This document shows, one piece after another, positions 8,361 to 15,666 of a DNA stretch of 64,000 bases. This DNA comes from Nemesobacter sp965249045 (GTDB lineage: Bacteria; Desulfobacterota_D; UBA1144; Nemesobacterales; Nemesobacteraceae), in the NCBI GenBank assembly GCA_965249045.1, contig OZ252213.1, positions 1,488,001 through 1,552,000 on the forward strand, in the 5' to 3' direction. Numbering within the stretch: the stretch's first letter is position 1; every line of letters begins with the position of its first letter. Both the position numbers and the translations under genes were made by a program. The notes below the pieces were generated by a model, which saw nothing but the letters and a program-made list of their open reading frames with translations, had not been told where the DNA came from and did not search any database.

Positions 8361-9116
8361 ATGAATTCCGAAATCCTGGATGTGGGAATAGTCGCTTCTT
8401 TTCTCGCCGGAGTAATCGCGTTTCTATCCCCGTGCGTTCTCCCGCTCATGCCGGGTTACCTCTCGGTGGTAACACGTCTTTCATATGAGGATCTTTCAGA
8501 CGCTCGGGACCTACCTAAATTTTCAAGGGTGATCGTCCCGAGCATCGTGTTCATACTGGGATTCTCAACCGTCTTCGTTTCTCTGGGTGCGTTCTCCTCC
8601 CAGATCGGGGGGATGGTTTCCGGCAACAAAACTTTTTTACTCAGAATAGCCGGAATATTAATAATCATTTTCGGAATATTCGTAATGGAGCTCGTGAAGA
8701 TTCCCTTTCTCGAGAAAGAACGAAAAATCTCCCTTTCACGGGAAAGGAGAAATCTCTTCGGAACCTATATTCTCGGTTTAGCGTTCGGGGTCGGCTGGAC
8801 GCCATGCGTAGGACCTATTCTCGGATCCATACTCCTTTACGCAAGCACGGTTGAAGGAACATTAAACGCGGCTGGTCTGCTCGCGGTTTATTCACTAGGG
8901 ATCGGTATACCGTTCATATTGGTCGGTCTTGCGTTTAACAGCGCCATGGGGTCCTTCGGAAGCATCAGAAGATATTATCCTTATTACAAGTACGCGATAG
9001 GTTCGGGACTTGTAATAATAGGAATCATGATGTTTTCAAACGAAATCTACTACTTAAATATCTACGGCCAGAAAATATTTGACGCAGTGGGAATAGATTT
9101 CTGGAAAAGGTTTTAG
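8361..9116 (+). CDS. ccdA: CcdA-type cytochrome c biogenesis / thiol-disulfide transmembrane protein
   Basis: Inner-membrane protein that carries electrons from cytoplasmic thioredoxin to periplasmic thiol proteins. The 251 residues form about six membrane helices. The two conserved cysteines lie in LSPCVLPLMPGY (first helix) and GWTPCVGPILG (fourth helix). I chose the ATG at 8361 over 8286 because it follows a GAAGGGAAG ribosome site and begins directly before the first helix. It sits 121 bases after the glycosyltransferase. It could supply reductant to the TlpA-like protein at 17941 and CcmH at 18501, or keep the neighbouring CXXC protein reduced. Confidence 0.9.
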   Translation: MNSEILDVGIVASFLAGVIAFLSPCVLPLMPGYLSVVTRLSYEDLSDARDLPKFSRVIVPSIVFILGFSTVFVSLGAFSSQIGGMVSGNKTFLLRIAGILIIIFGIFVMELVKIPFLEKERKISLSRERRNLFGTYILGLAFGVGWTPCVGPILGSILLYASTVEGTLNAAGLLAVYSLGIGIPFILVGLAFNSAMGSFGSIRRYYPYYKYAIGSGLVIIGIMMFSNEIYYLNIYGQKIFDAVGIDFWKRF

Positions 9117-9167
9117 CCAAAAACCGAAAACCATGATAAATCTCTGCCGAGGAAATCAGGAATCTGC

Positions 9168-9575
9168 TCAAGCCATATCTCCGTCTAAAAGCACAGCGCC
9201 CTCAAGCCGTGATAATTTCCGGTCCAATGTATGGAGTGACCGTATTCCGGCTCTTCTGGCAGCGGCCATGATCATCAGATCAGAAAACTCTGCTTCTCCA
9301 TCGCTATACCGAAACGCCGCCCGAGCAACATCATCGGCTACTTCAAAAACCAGAGTCTCGGTTATTAAAAGTTCTTTCAGTATCGCAGCAATTTGGGCAC
9401 GGGAATAGCCATAGGCCCGCTTCAGTAACCAGACCACTTCAACCGCTACCTCCCTGCAAACATAGCCGGGACGCTCAGCCGTAAGCGATTCCAACAACGC
9501 ACGGGCAGCTTCCGACTGTTTTACGTCGTCGCGTACCAGATAACGGATGATGATATTTGTATCAAGCGCAATCAC
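9168..9575 (-). CDS. vapC: PIN-domain ribonuclease toxin, VapC family
   Basis: Toxin half of a type II toxin-antitoxin pair, a metal-dependent ribonuclease expected to cut specific RNAs. The 135 residues start with the PIN motif IALDTNIIIRYLVRDD (first catalytic Asp at residue 5). Further acidic residues lie in EAEFSDLMIMAAA, and a final Asp in LHTLDRKL. Its ATG overlaps the end of the antitoxin gene by 4 bases, the usual coupling of such pairs. Its RNA target cannot be inferred. Confidence 0.9.
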   Translation of the reverse strand: MIALDTNIIIRYLVRDDVKQSEAARALLESLTAERPGYVCREVAVEVVWLLKRAYGYSRAQIAAILKELLITETLVFEVADDVARAAFRYSDGEAEFSDLMIMAAARRAGIRSLHTLDRKLSRLEGAVLLDGDMA

Positions 9576-9805
9576 TTTTCACACGCCCCGTCCGCTATGG
9601 CCTGCTCCATTTCCTCAAGCGTGACCGCAGGGCCATCGTACCGCAATACGCCAAACAGCCTGTTAATACTCCGCACAGGCATAATACGCACTCCCCCGTC
9701 AACGATTATATAGCGCACTTTGTCTCCAGCGCGCAATCCAAGCGACTCCCGAACAGCTTTCGGCAGGGTTGTCTGCCCCTTTTTCGTTATAGAAGATTCA
9801 ATCAT
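9572..9805 (-). CDS. vapB: AbrB/MazE-type antitoxin, VapB family
   Basis: Antitoxin and autorepressor partner of the PIN toxin. The 77 residues begin with a swapped-hairpin AbrB DNA-binding domain: SSITKKGQTTLPKAVRESLGL, then GDKVRYIIVDGGV. The C-terminal tail (about residues 50-77) should wrap the toxin. AGGTGAT lies 8 bases before the ATG. A promoter and an inverted repeat just upstream are described separately; repression by the VapB-VapC complex there would be typical. Confidence 0.9.
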   Translation of the reverse strand: MIESSITKKGQTTLPKAVRESLGLRAGDKVRYIIVDGGVRIMPVRSINRLFGVLRYDGPAVTLEEMEQAIADGACEK

Positions 9806-9814
9806 AGCATTATC

Positions 9815-9857
9815 ACCTGTCGCATTGTAATATACAGGTTGGTATTGAAATAATCAA
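9815..9857 (-). promoter_or_regulatory. vapBC promoter with overlapping inverted repeat
   Basis: On the minus strand TTGATT (9857-9852) and TATATT (9834-9829) are separated by 17 bases. A perfect inverted repeat, ACCTGT...ACAGGT (9834-9839 with 9815-9820), starts at the edge of the -10 box and spans 25 bases. This fits an autoregulatory operator for the VapB protein. Confidence 0.65.
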
Positions 9858-10041
9858 GAAAGAAAGTCTTTAAGCTGTTTCGCATTGCTTTTATTAGATT
9901 TCCCTACCCGCAATCCGGTCTAACGACTGCGGGGGAATATACGGTTTTTCAACCGCACATTATCTTAGGCGCAGCATGTCTCAGATTCGCTTTGCGCAGC
10001 CAGAGGAAAAACAGCCAAACCTAGATCTCATACATCTCGGA

Positions 10042-10872
10042 TTACGCATCTCCGTAGCTCAGGATTCCGTAGCTGTACACGCCGGCAAGAGCGGCAACGG
10101 AATCTGCGGCTTCCGGGGCGACCCGTTTTCCAACTTCAAGCAGTCCCATTGATTCCTCTACCTTCATGCCGTGGCGCTTTTCAAAAACGCTGAGGTCATC
10201 AAACCCGGTCACCCAAGTCACGTTGAAAATCTCTTGAAACATATCAGTCGCCCTAATAACCTCAGGGTTTTCGTAGGTCCTGTTAATGACGCTCAATGGA
10301 TAGTAGTCAAAAGCGATTTTGAACGAAGGAATTTTGGCACACAGACTGTGAAAGAAACTGTGGATCAGCTCAATGGGAAGATACATGCTGTTTCCTTCCC
10401 AAAGAAAAAGTATCGGAGAGTTAATGTCAAAGCCCGCCTTGATGAGTTCTTCCGGTAGGTCCGCTTCAAGATAGTTGCACGGTATGCTTGCACATGGTGT
10501 AACGCCGTGGCTTTCAAGAACCTTGTGCTTGAATTTCAGAAGGGCTGGCTGATCAATGTCGCAGAAACGCACGCCCTCGGTCTGAAAGACCAAGGAACGC
10601 ATGTCAAACCCGCAACCGAGTATGACGATCTGGTTTATTCCGGATTGAATCTCGCGTCTTGTGATTTCATCCAGTATGCAGAAGCGGTAACGGAGAATTT
10701 CAACCGATTCCGGAAGAATTTTCGTCACCCGGCTGATCTTTTCTCTGACCTCGTCCGTAACAAACCACTGGGCGTACGGATCGTTGAACACACGGTGTTC
10801 ACGGTCTCTTTCCATTTCCCTGTAACAGGCTACGGCAAACGCGGTTGTTCCAACTTCATTTATGTCCGGCAT
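10042..10872 (-). CDS. PPM/leucine carboxyl methyltransferase-type SAM-dependent O-methyltransferase
   Basis: Class I methyltransferase of 276 residues resembling the Ppm1/LCMT family. Members methylate carboxyl or hydroxyl groups of small molecules, or polyketide intermediates, in bacteria. SAM-binding motif I is VILGCGFDMRSLVF near residue 84. It is followed by the acidic motif FCDIDQPALLKFK and by LFLWEGNSMYLP. The N-terminus (TTAFAVACYREMER) matches the family's helical lid. It stands alone between the vapBC pair and a truncated zincin gene. The substrate is unknown. Confidence 0.85.
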   Translation of the reverse strand: MPDINEVGTTAFAVACYREMERDREHRVFNDPYAQWFVTDEVREKISRVTKILPESVEILRYRFCILDEITRREIQSGINQIVILGCGFDMRSLVFQTEGVRFCDIDQPALLKFKHKVLESHGVTPCASIPCNYLEADLPEELIKAGFDINSPILFLWEGNSMYLPIELIHSFFHSLCAKIPSFKIAFDYYPLSVINRTYENPEVIRATDMFQEIFNVTWVTGFDDLSVFEKRHGMKVEESMGLLEVGKRVAPEAADSVAALAGVYSYGILSYGDA

Positions 10873-10961
10873 GGTAGATCCATATAAAATTACGCGGGCT
10901 GCGCATTCAGCAGAGACGGCCTGCGGGATGCGGCGCCCCTGTTATCAAGATATGTTCTATT

Positions 10962-11378
10962 ATGGCGTTGGCAAGTAAGAGATCTTTTCTGGACTTCGCG
11001 AGAAGATCCGATTGGGTGGATGTCGAAGGGTACAACAACGACCTGAATGTCAGAGGAATAACTCGTTACTATCCCGAATCCACTCATATCTGGATACACC
11101 CTTCATTTATCGAAGCGAGAAGTGGAGCGTTGGAGGGAGAAGGCTTGGGACTCCTAGCTCATAAATTGTTGCATGCTATCGGATTCAAGGAATATATTCC
11201 TGGAGGAGCTCCTACAATCATGTGGGCAAGTGCTCCCCCTAATTCCCCTCTAAACTGGGTATGGCACGGACTGCTGCACCCTGTGGATAGAGCGGTGCTT
11301 GAATTTCTCGCGGACTACGATTCTATAGAGCTCACCGAAGAAAATCTTGAGATCTGGTTTTCTGAAAAAGGCTGCTAG
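10962..11378 (+). pseudogene. Truncated zincin (M10/M57-like) metallopeptidase relic with altered zinc motif
   Basis: A 138-residue frame matching only the C-terminal part of a secreted zinc metallopeptidase. The expected HExxH helix reads HKLLHAIGF (near residue 67), so the catalytic glutamate is lysine. A Met-turn-like TIMWAS follows, then HPVDRAVLEFLADY, which resembles the end of such domains. There is no signal peptide and the upstream frame enters non-coding sequence. I read it as a decayed, catalytically dead fragment. A small non-enzymatic protein is possible. No ribosome site is obvious before the ATG. Confidence 0.55.
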
Positions 11379-11548
11379 GGAGTGAGAGTGCCAAGTCCTC
11401 TTGACCAAGATAGATTAAGAGCCATTACTCTCTTGAGAATGGGGATTATCTTGAAGAACTGCGGATAGAACCAAAAGATGAATGTGGTGAGTAGTAAGCA
11501 CTCGCTGCCCGTGCTATACTGACCTCCATGCTGAACTCGGAGGTTGAC

Positions 11549-12129
11549 ATGTTAACTCCCGACCAGGAAGAAATCGCACAATGGATAATGGCTTCTTCAA
11601 TGGCTCATTACGCGTCTGGGATGCTCTGTACAAACGAAGCTTTCGATAGCATAAAAGCTTCTGACTCGGATTTTGCTTCCTGTTACACTTTAGTCTCATT
11701 TGAATTAAACTTGCTTTCTGTAGAATTGTCCTTGCGACTTTTATTGTTTGTTCACTTCCTTGAAAACATCGAATCCCATAACTTAAAACACCTGTACGAT
11801 GAGATAAAAAAACGAAATAGCAAAGGTCTGTGCAAAAAAATAATTCAAGAAACAAATCGTCTCACTAAAATAAAAACTTTGACCCAATTTGCGAAAAAGA
11901 ATTAAAAGACTGTCTTAACGAACATGCTAAGACATACGTAGATATAAGGTATTTCCGGGTAGACAAAGGATGGAAAGATTTGGTGGAGCAAGGGTTCTCG
12001 ATACGTGATAGAGAAATTATGAACTGCTTAGGGAAAGCCTTGCTTATGCTGAATGCAGATGAATTGGAAAGACGCTCAATCGGACGCCCGCCAATAGGGA
12101 AATTGCTTGCTTCCAAGCAATCGCTTTAA
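11549..12129 (+). pseudogene. Unrecognised gene interrupted by a one-base frameshift
   Basis: I do not recognise this family. The first frame begins at ATG 11549 with a perfect GGAGG (11539-11543) 5 bases upstream, and runs to a stop at 11905. A second frame continues with convincing coding sequence (DPICEKELKDCLNEH and on) to TAA 12127-12129. The frames join if one A is added to the A5 run at 11872-11876, giving a helical, soluble protein of about 193 residues. A TATACT at 11515-11520 may be its -10 box. It could be a recent pseudogene, an assembly error, or a slippage-dependent gene. Confidence 0.6.
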
Positions 12130-12218
12130 AGCTTAACTCTATTAGACTTCTTCTTAGTAAGTATATAAAGTCCCTAAAAGTTACGGATAACATTGTATAT
12201 TATCCCCCTCATAATTTA

Positions 12219-12246
12219 TTGACTCTGAATAAATATTTTTTATATT
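12219..12246 (+). promoter_or_regulatory. Promoter for the FmdB-like gene
   Basis: TTGACT (12219-12224) and TATATT (12241-12246) are 16 bases apart and lie 32 bases before the ATG at 12279. A palindrome, GGATAA-N9-TTATCC (12185-12205), sits just upstream of the -35 box and could be a regulator site. Confidence 0.55.
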
Positions 12247-12278
12247 TTTTACGGTTAAATATAAGTGTCGAGGTAAAA

Positions 12279-12497
12279 ATGCCTTTATACGAATATGAAT
12301 GCTCTGATTGCGGCGAGGAATTCGAAGTTCTGGTGCTTGACTCAGACGAAACCATAAAGTGTGTGAGTTGCAGCTCGGAGAACGTCGGAAAACAGTTCTC
12401 GACTTTCGGGCTTGGCAGCAGTAATGGGAGTCTCGAAATTTCCGAGAGTGGGAATTCAGGATGTTGCTCGCAATCGTCCTGCTGTTGTTGCTGCTGA
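12279..12497 (+). CDS. FmdB-family zinc ribbon protein with cysteine-rich tail
   Basis: A 72-residue putative regulatory protein. It has the FmdB-type zinc ribbon MPLYEYECSDCGEEFE followed by IKCVSCSSENV, giving two CXXC knuckles. The C-terminal tail is Ser/Gly-rich and ends in a run of five cysteines after CCSQSS, a metal-binding-like tail. The start at 12279 is chosen because MPLYEY is the standard family start and GAGGT lies upstream; a longer frame from 12219 would run through the promoter. Exact function of this family is unknown. Confidence 0.85.
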   Translation: MPLYEYECSDCGEEFEVLVLDSDETIKCVSCSSENVGKQFSTFGLGSSNGSLEISESGNSGCCSQSSCCCCC

Positions 12498-12510
12498 TTT
12501 CCCAGCACAA

Positions 12511-12538
12511 TTGCACAAAACTTATCTCTGTATATAAT
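12511..12538 (+). promoter_or_regulatory. Promoter for malic enzyme
   Basis: TTGCAC (12511-12516) and TATAAT (12533-12538) with a 16-base spacer, about 42 bases before the chosen ATG at 12581. Confidence 0.6.
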
Positions 12539-12580
12539 TAGTTCTTCTTTTTAAAACGCCCGATGGAGGATCGGTTACAA

Positions 12581-13870
12581 ATGTGCGATAGCGAAAAAGA
12601 TATGAAGAAAGCCGCCCTTGAATATCATAGAAGCGGAAGAAAAGGAAAACTTGAAGTAGTACCCACAAAGCCTTGCAATACAGCTTGGGAACTTTCTTTA
12701 GCTTACTCCCCAGGAGTGGCCGAGCCTTGCAGGGAGATATACAAAGACGAAAATCTGGCTTATGAATACACCAACAGAGGGAATCTGGTCGCGGTAGTTT
12801 CGAACGGTACCGCCATACTTGGACTTGGAAACCTGGGCGCCCTAGCGGGAAAACCCGTAATGGAAGGAAAGGGGGTGCTTTTCAAGAAGTTCGCGGATGT
12901 CGATGCCTATGACATTGAAATAGACACCGAGGATCCAGACGAATTCATTAAGACCGTAAAATATCTCGAGCCCACTTTTGGCGGCATAAACCTCGAAGAT
13001 ATAAAAGCCCCGGAATGTTTCTACATCGAAGACAAACTGAAAGAAAAGATGGACATACCTGTTTTTCACGACGATCAGCACGGAACCGCGATAATATCGG
13101 GCGCGGGACTCCTTAACGCCTGTGAGATTACCGGGAAAAAGATGAGCGAACTTAAAATGGCGTTTAACGGCGCCGGGGCGTCCGCGATTGCGTGCGCCGA
13201 GTTCTTCATAGCGCTTGGGGCGAAAAGGGAAAACATAATAATGTGCGACAGCAGGGGCGTAATTTACAAGGGAAGAAACGCGGGGCTTAATCCCCAGAAA
13301 GAAAGGTTTCTTATTGAAACAGACAAGAGAACCATAGGAGACGCCTTGGTCGGAGCCGATGTATTCGTAGGACTCTCAAACGGCGGAGCCATTAACAAGG
13401 ACAACGTAAAAAGCATGGCAAAGAATCCGATAATATTCGCCATGGCAAATCCCGACCCCGAGATACTTCCCGTCGACGCCAAGGAAGCCCGAAGCGACGT
13501 AATAACGGCTACGGGCCGGTCCGACTTCGCAAACCAGGTGAATAATGTTCTGGGATTCCCCTTTATTTTCAGGGGAGCGCTTGACGTAAGGGCGACAAAA
13601 ATAAACGACGAGATGAAAGTTGCGGCGGCGTATTCCCTTGCAGCGCTTGCAAAAGAACCCGTACCGGAAAAAGTCGCTAAAGCCTATGGAAACGAAAAAT
13701 TTGAGTTCGGTCCGGATTACATAGTTCCCAAACCCTTTGATCCCAGAGTTTTGGTATGGGAATCAGCCGCGGTTGCGCAAGCTGCGATGGAAACCGGCGT
13801 TTCCAGAATCAAGATCGATATCGATTCTTACAAACAGGCCCTCGAAGACAAGATAAAAGATCTTCTCTAA
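12581..13870 (+). CDS. maeB: Malic enzyme (oxaloacetate-decarboxylating malate dehydrogenase)
   Basis: Converts malate to pyruvate and CO2 while reducing NAD(P)+. The N-terminal malic domain shows ELSLAYSPGVAEPC, and the metal site is in VPVFHDDQHGTA written here as IPVFHDDQHGTA. The dinucleotide fold has FNGAGASAIACAEFF, and FAMANPDPEI lies near residue 288. At 429 residues it is the short form and lacks the phosphotransacetylase domain that long MaeB proteins carry. GGAGG lies 10 bases before ATG 12581, so this start is preferred over ATG 12563. Cofactor preference cannot be settled by eye. Confidence 0.93.
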   Translation: MCDSEKDMKKAALEYHRSGRKGKLEVVPTKPCNTAWELSLAYSPGVAEPCREIYKDENLAYEYTNRGNLVAVVSNGTAILGLGNLGALAGKPVMEGKGVLFKKFADVDAYDIEIDTEDPDEFIKTVKYLEPTFGGINLEDIKAPECFYIEDKLKEKMDIPVFHDDQHGTAIISGAGLLNACEITGKKMSELKMAFNGAGASAIACAEFFIALGAKRENIIMCDSRGVIYKGRNAGLNPQKERFLIETDKRTIGDALVGADVFVGLSNGGAINKDNVKSMAKNPIIFAMANPDPEILPVDAKEARSDVITATGRSDFANQVNNVLGFPFIFRGALDVRATKINDEMKVAAAYSLAALAKEPVPEKVAKAYGNEKFEFGPDYIVPKPFDPRVLVWESAAVAQAAMETGVSRIKIDIDSYKQALEDKIKDLL

Positions 13871-13964
13871 GAAGAGAAACTGACGTTTTGCGAGATTACC
13901 TTAACCTGTCGGTCGCTTATCTTCGGCATTGCGAACACCAGAGTTCCGGCCTCTACCTGATCCA

Positions 13965-14627
13965 TTGATAAAAGCAGTCATCTTTGACATGGATGGAGTC
14001 ATAATAGACAGCGAACCCCTGTGGGAGAAAAGCGAGTCTATTATGCTTAAGCAAAAGGGGTTTGCAGGCAACAACAGTTATAGGAAGGAATACAGAAAGA
14101 AAATCATGGGGCTTAACCAGAAAGACTCTGTGAGACTTCTCAAAGAAACTTTCGGTCTTGATGAATCCCCCGATGAAATTCTCCGTACCCGTCTTGAAAT
14201 CCTTCTTGAACTTTACGAAAAGGAGCTCAGGCTTGTTGATGGAATTCCCGAAATCCTCAAAATCCTAGACAGTGAAAAGCACATAAAAACGGCTCTCGCC
14301 TCAGGCTCCCCGATGAAATTAATAGAGTTCGTTCTCAATAAATTCTCTCTTACGGACACTTTCAGAATAAAAGTTTCCGGGGACTGCGTGGGAAAAGGAA
14401 AACCTCACCCCGATATATATCTTGAAGCCGCAAGACGTCTCGGTGTTAATCCCGGAGAATGCGTTGCGATTGAAGATTCCATAAACGGGATAGTGTCGGC
14501 CAAAGCGGCCGGCATGCGTTGTATTGCGGTGCCCGACCCGAGAATAGCCACCGAAGATTACCCTCAGGCTGACATTTTCAGAAAAAGCGTTTCGGAAATC
14601 CGCCTTGAAGACATAAAGAACTTCTAA
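13965..14627 (+). CDS. HAD-superfamily sugar-phosphatase-like hydrolase
   Basis: Haloacid dehalogenase-type phosphatase of about 220 residues, close to the hexitol/2-deoxyglucose phosphatase type. The nucleophile motif is IFDMDGVIIDSEPLW. Motif II is ALASGSP, the lysine motif is GKGKPHPDIY and the acidic loop is IEDSINGIVSAK. The start is uncertain. TTG 13965 directly before IKAVIFDMDG gives the usual family N-terminus, while TTG 13929 adds 12 residues; neither has a clear ribosome site. It ends 5 bases from the convergent aldo/keto reductase gene. Confidence 0.85.
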   Translation: MIKAVIFDMDGVIIDSEPLWEKSESIMLKQKGFAGNNSYRKEYRKKIMGLNQKDSVRLLKETFGLDESPDEILRTRLEILLELYEKELRLVDGIPEILKILDSEKHIKTALASGSPMKLIEFVLNKFSLTDTFRIKVSGDCVGKGKPHPDIYLEAARRLGVNPGECVAIEDSINGIVSAKAAGMRCIAVPDPRIATEDYPQADIFRKSVSEIRLEDIKNF

Positions 14628-14632
14628 TAAGG

Positions 14633-15625
14633 CTAAAGAGGTCTCGGACCGGGAGCCATGAATTCCGGACCTATGGGATTCGGGACGAAAGTATCAAGTA
14701 TCGAGTCTATTTCATTCATTGAATCACCGTCTATCGTCCACTCTGCAGTGCCTGCAATGTCATCGAGCTGCCCCGGGCGCCTGGCTCCCCAGAGAGTGAT
14801 ATCGTTTCCGCACTTGTCAAGAACCCACCTGACGGAGAGTTCAAGCACATTTTTTCCGAAACGTTGAGAGGCAAGTTCCCCCAGTTTTTCAACCGCGCTG
14901 AGATAATTATCATAGACTGGTTTTTGAAACTTAGGATCAAAATTTCTTATGTCATCTCCAGGAAACTCTGAGTCCACCTTTAGCTTCCCGCCCAGAAGCC
15001 CTCTGCACAAAGCCCCGTAGAGAAGCATGCTAACCCCCTGCTCCTCGCACCAGGGGAGCACGTCTTCCTCAATTCCTCTCTCGAAAAGATTGTAAGGAGG
15101 CTGATTCGAGTTAAGCGGGCACACGGAACGGAAAGTCTCCATTTGCTCAACCGAATAGTTGCTTACTCCAACAGCCCTTATCTTTCCGCTTTCAAGAAGT
15201 TCCGCCATGGTTCCCGCGGTTTCTTCAACAGGGGCAAGAGGGTCTGGCCAGTGAATCTGATAAAGATCTATCCAGTCGGTGCGCAGTCTTCTAAGGGAAT
15301 CGTCAACTTCCTTGTGTATTCTCTCCGGGAGGGAATTTCTGAATATGCCTCCCCTTTCCCACTCAAGCCCTACTTTCGTCGCGATTATCAGTTCATCCCT
15401 CATTCCACTCTGAGAAACTGCTTCTCCAACAATTTCTTCTGAAAGACCGAAGCCGTAAATCGGAGCGGTGTCAATCAGGTTCACCCCGTTATCAAACGCC
15501 TTGTATATCGTCCTCACGCACTCTTTCCTGTCACTTCCTCCCCAGAGCCATCCTCCCATCGCCCAAGTCCCAAGACCTATTCTTGACGAATTGATTTCCG
15601 TACCTGCAATTTTTACAAACTCCAT
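14633..15625 (-). CDS. Aldo/keto reductase
   Basis: NADPH-dependent oxidoreductase of 330 residues with the (beta/alpha)8 aldo/keto reductase fold. The catalytic tetrad is visible: Asp in LIDTAPIYG, the Tyr next to it, Lys in IATKVGLEW and His in YQIHWPDP. GVSNYSVEQM is the usual loop near the cofactor. It lies 41 bases after the trehalose gene on the same strand and may be co-transcribed with it. Its substrate is unknown. Confidence 0.9.
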   Translation of the reverse strand: MEFVKIAGTEINSSRIGLGTWAMGGWLWGGSDRKECVRTIYKAFDNGVNLIDTAPIYGFGLSEEIVGEAVSQSGMRDELIIATKVGLEWERGGIFRNSLPERIHKEVDDSLRRLRTDWIDLYQIHWPDPLAPVEETAGTMAELLESGKIRAVGVSNYSVEQMETFRSVCPLNSNQPPYNLFERGIEEDVLPWCEEQGVSMLLYGALCRGLLGGKLKVDSEFPGDDIRNFDPKFQKPVYDNYLSAVEKLGELASQRFGKNVLELSVRWVLDKCGNDITLWGARRPGQLDDIAGTAEWTIDGDSMNEIDSILDTFVPNPIGPEFMAPGPRPL

Positions 15626-15666
15626 TATCTCTCCATCCCGTTTCTTATTGTTTCAGAAGGTGGGTT

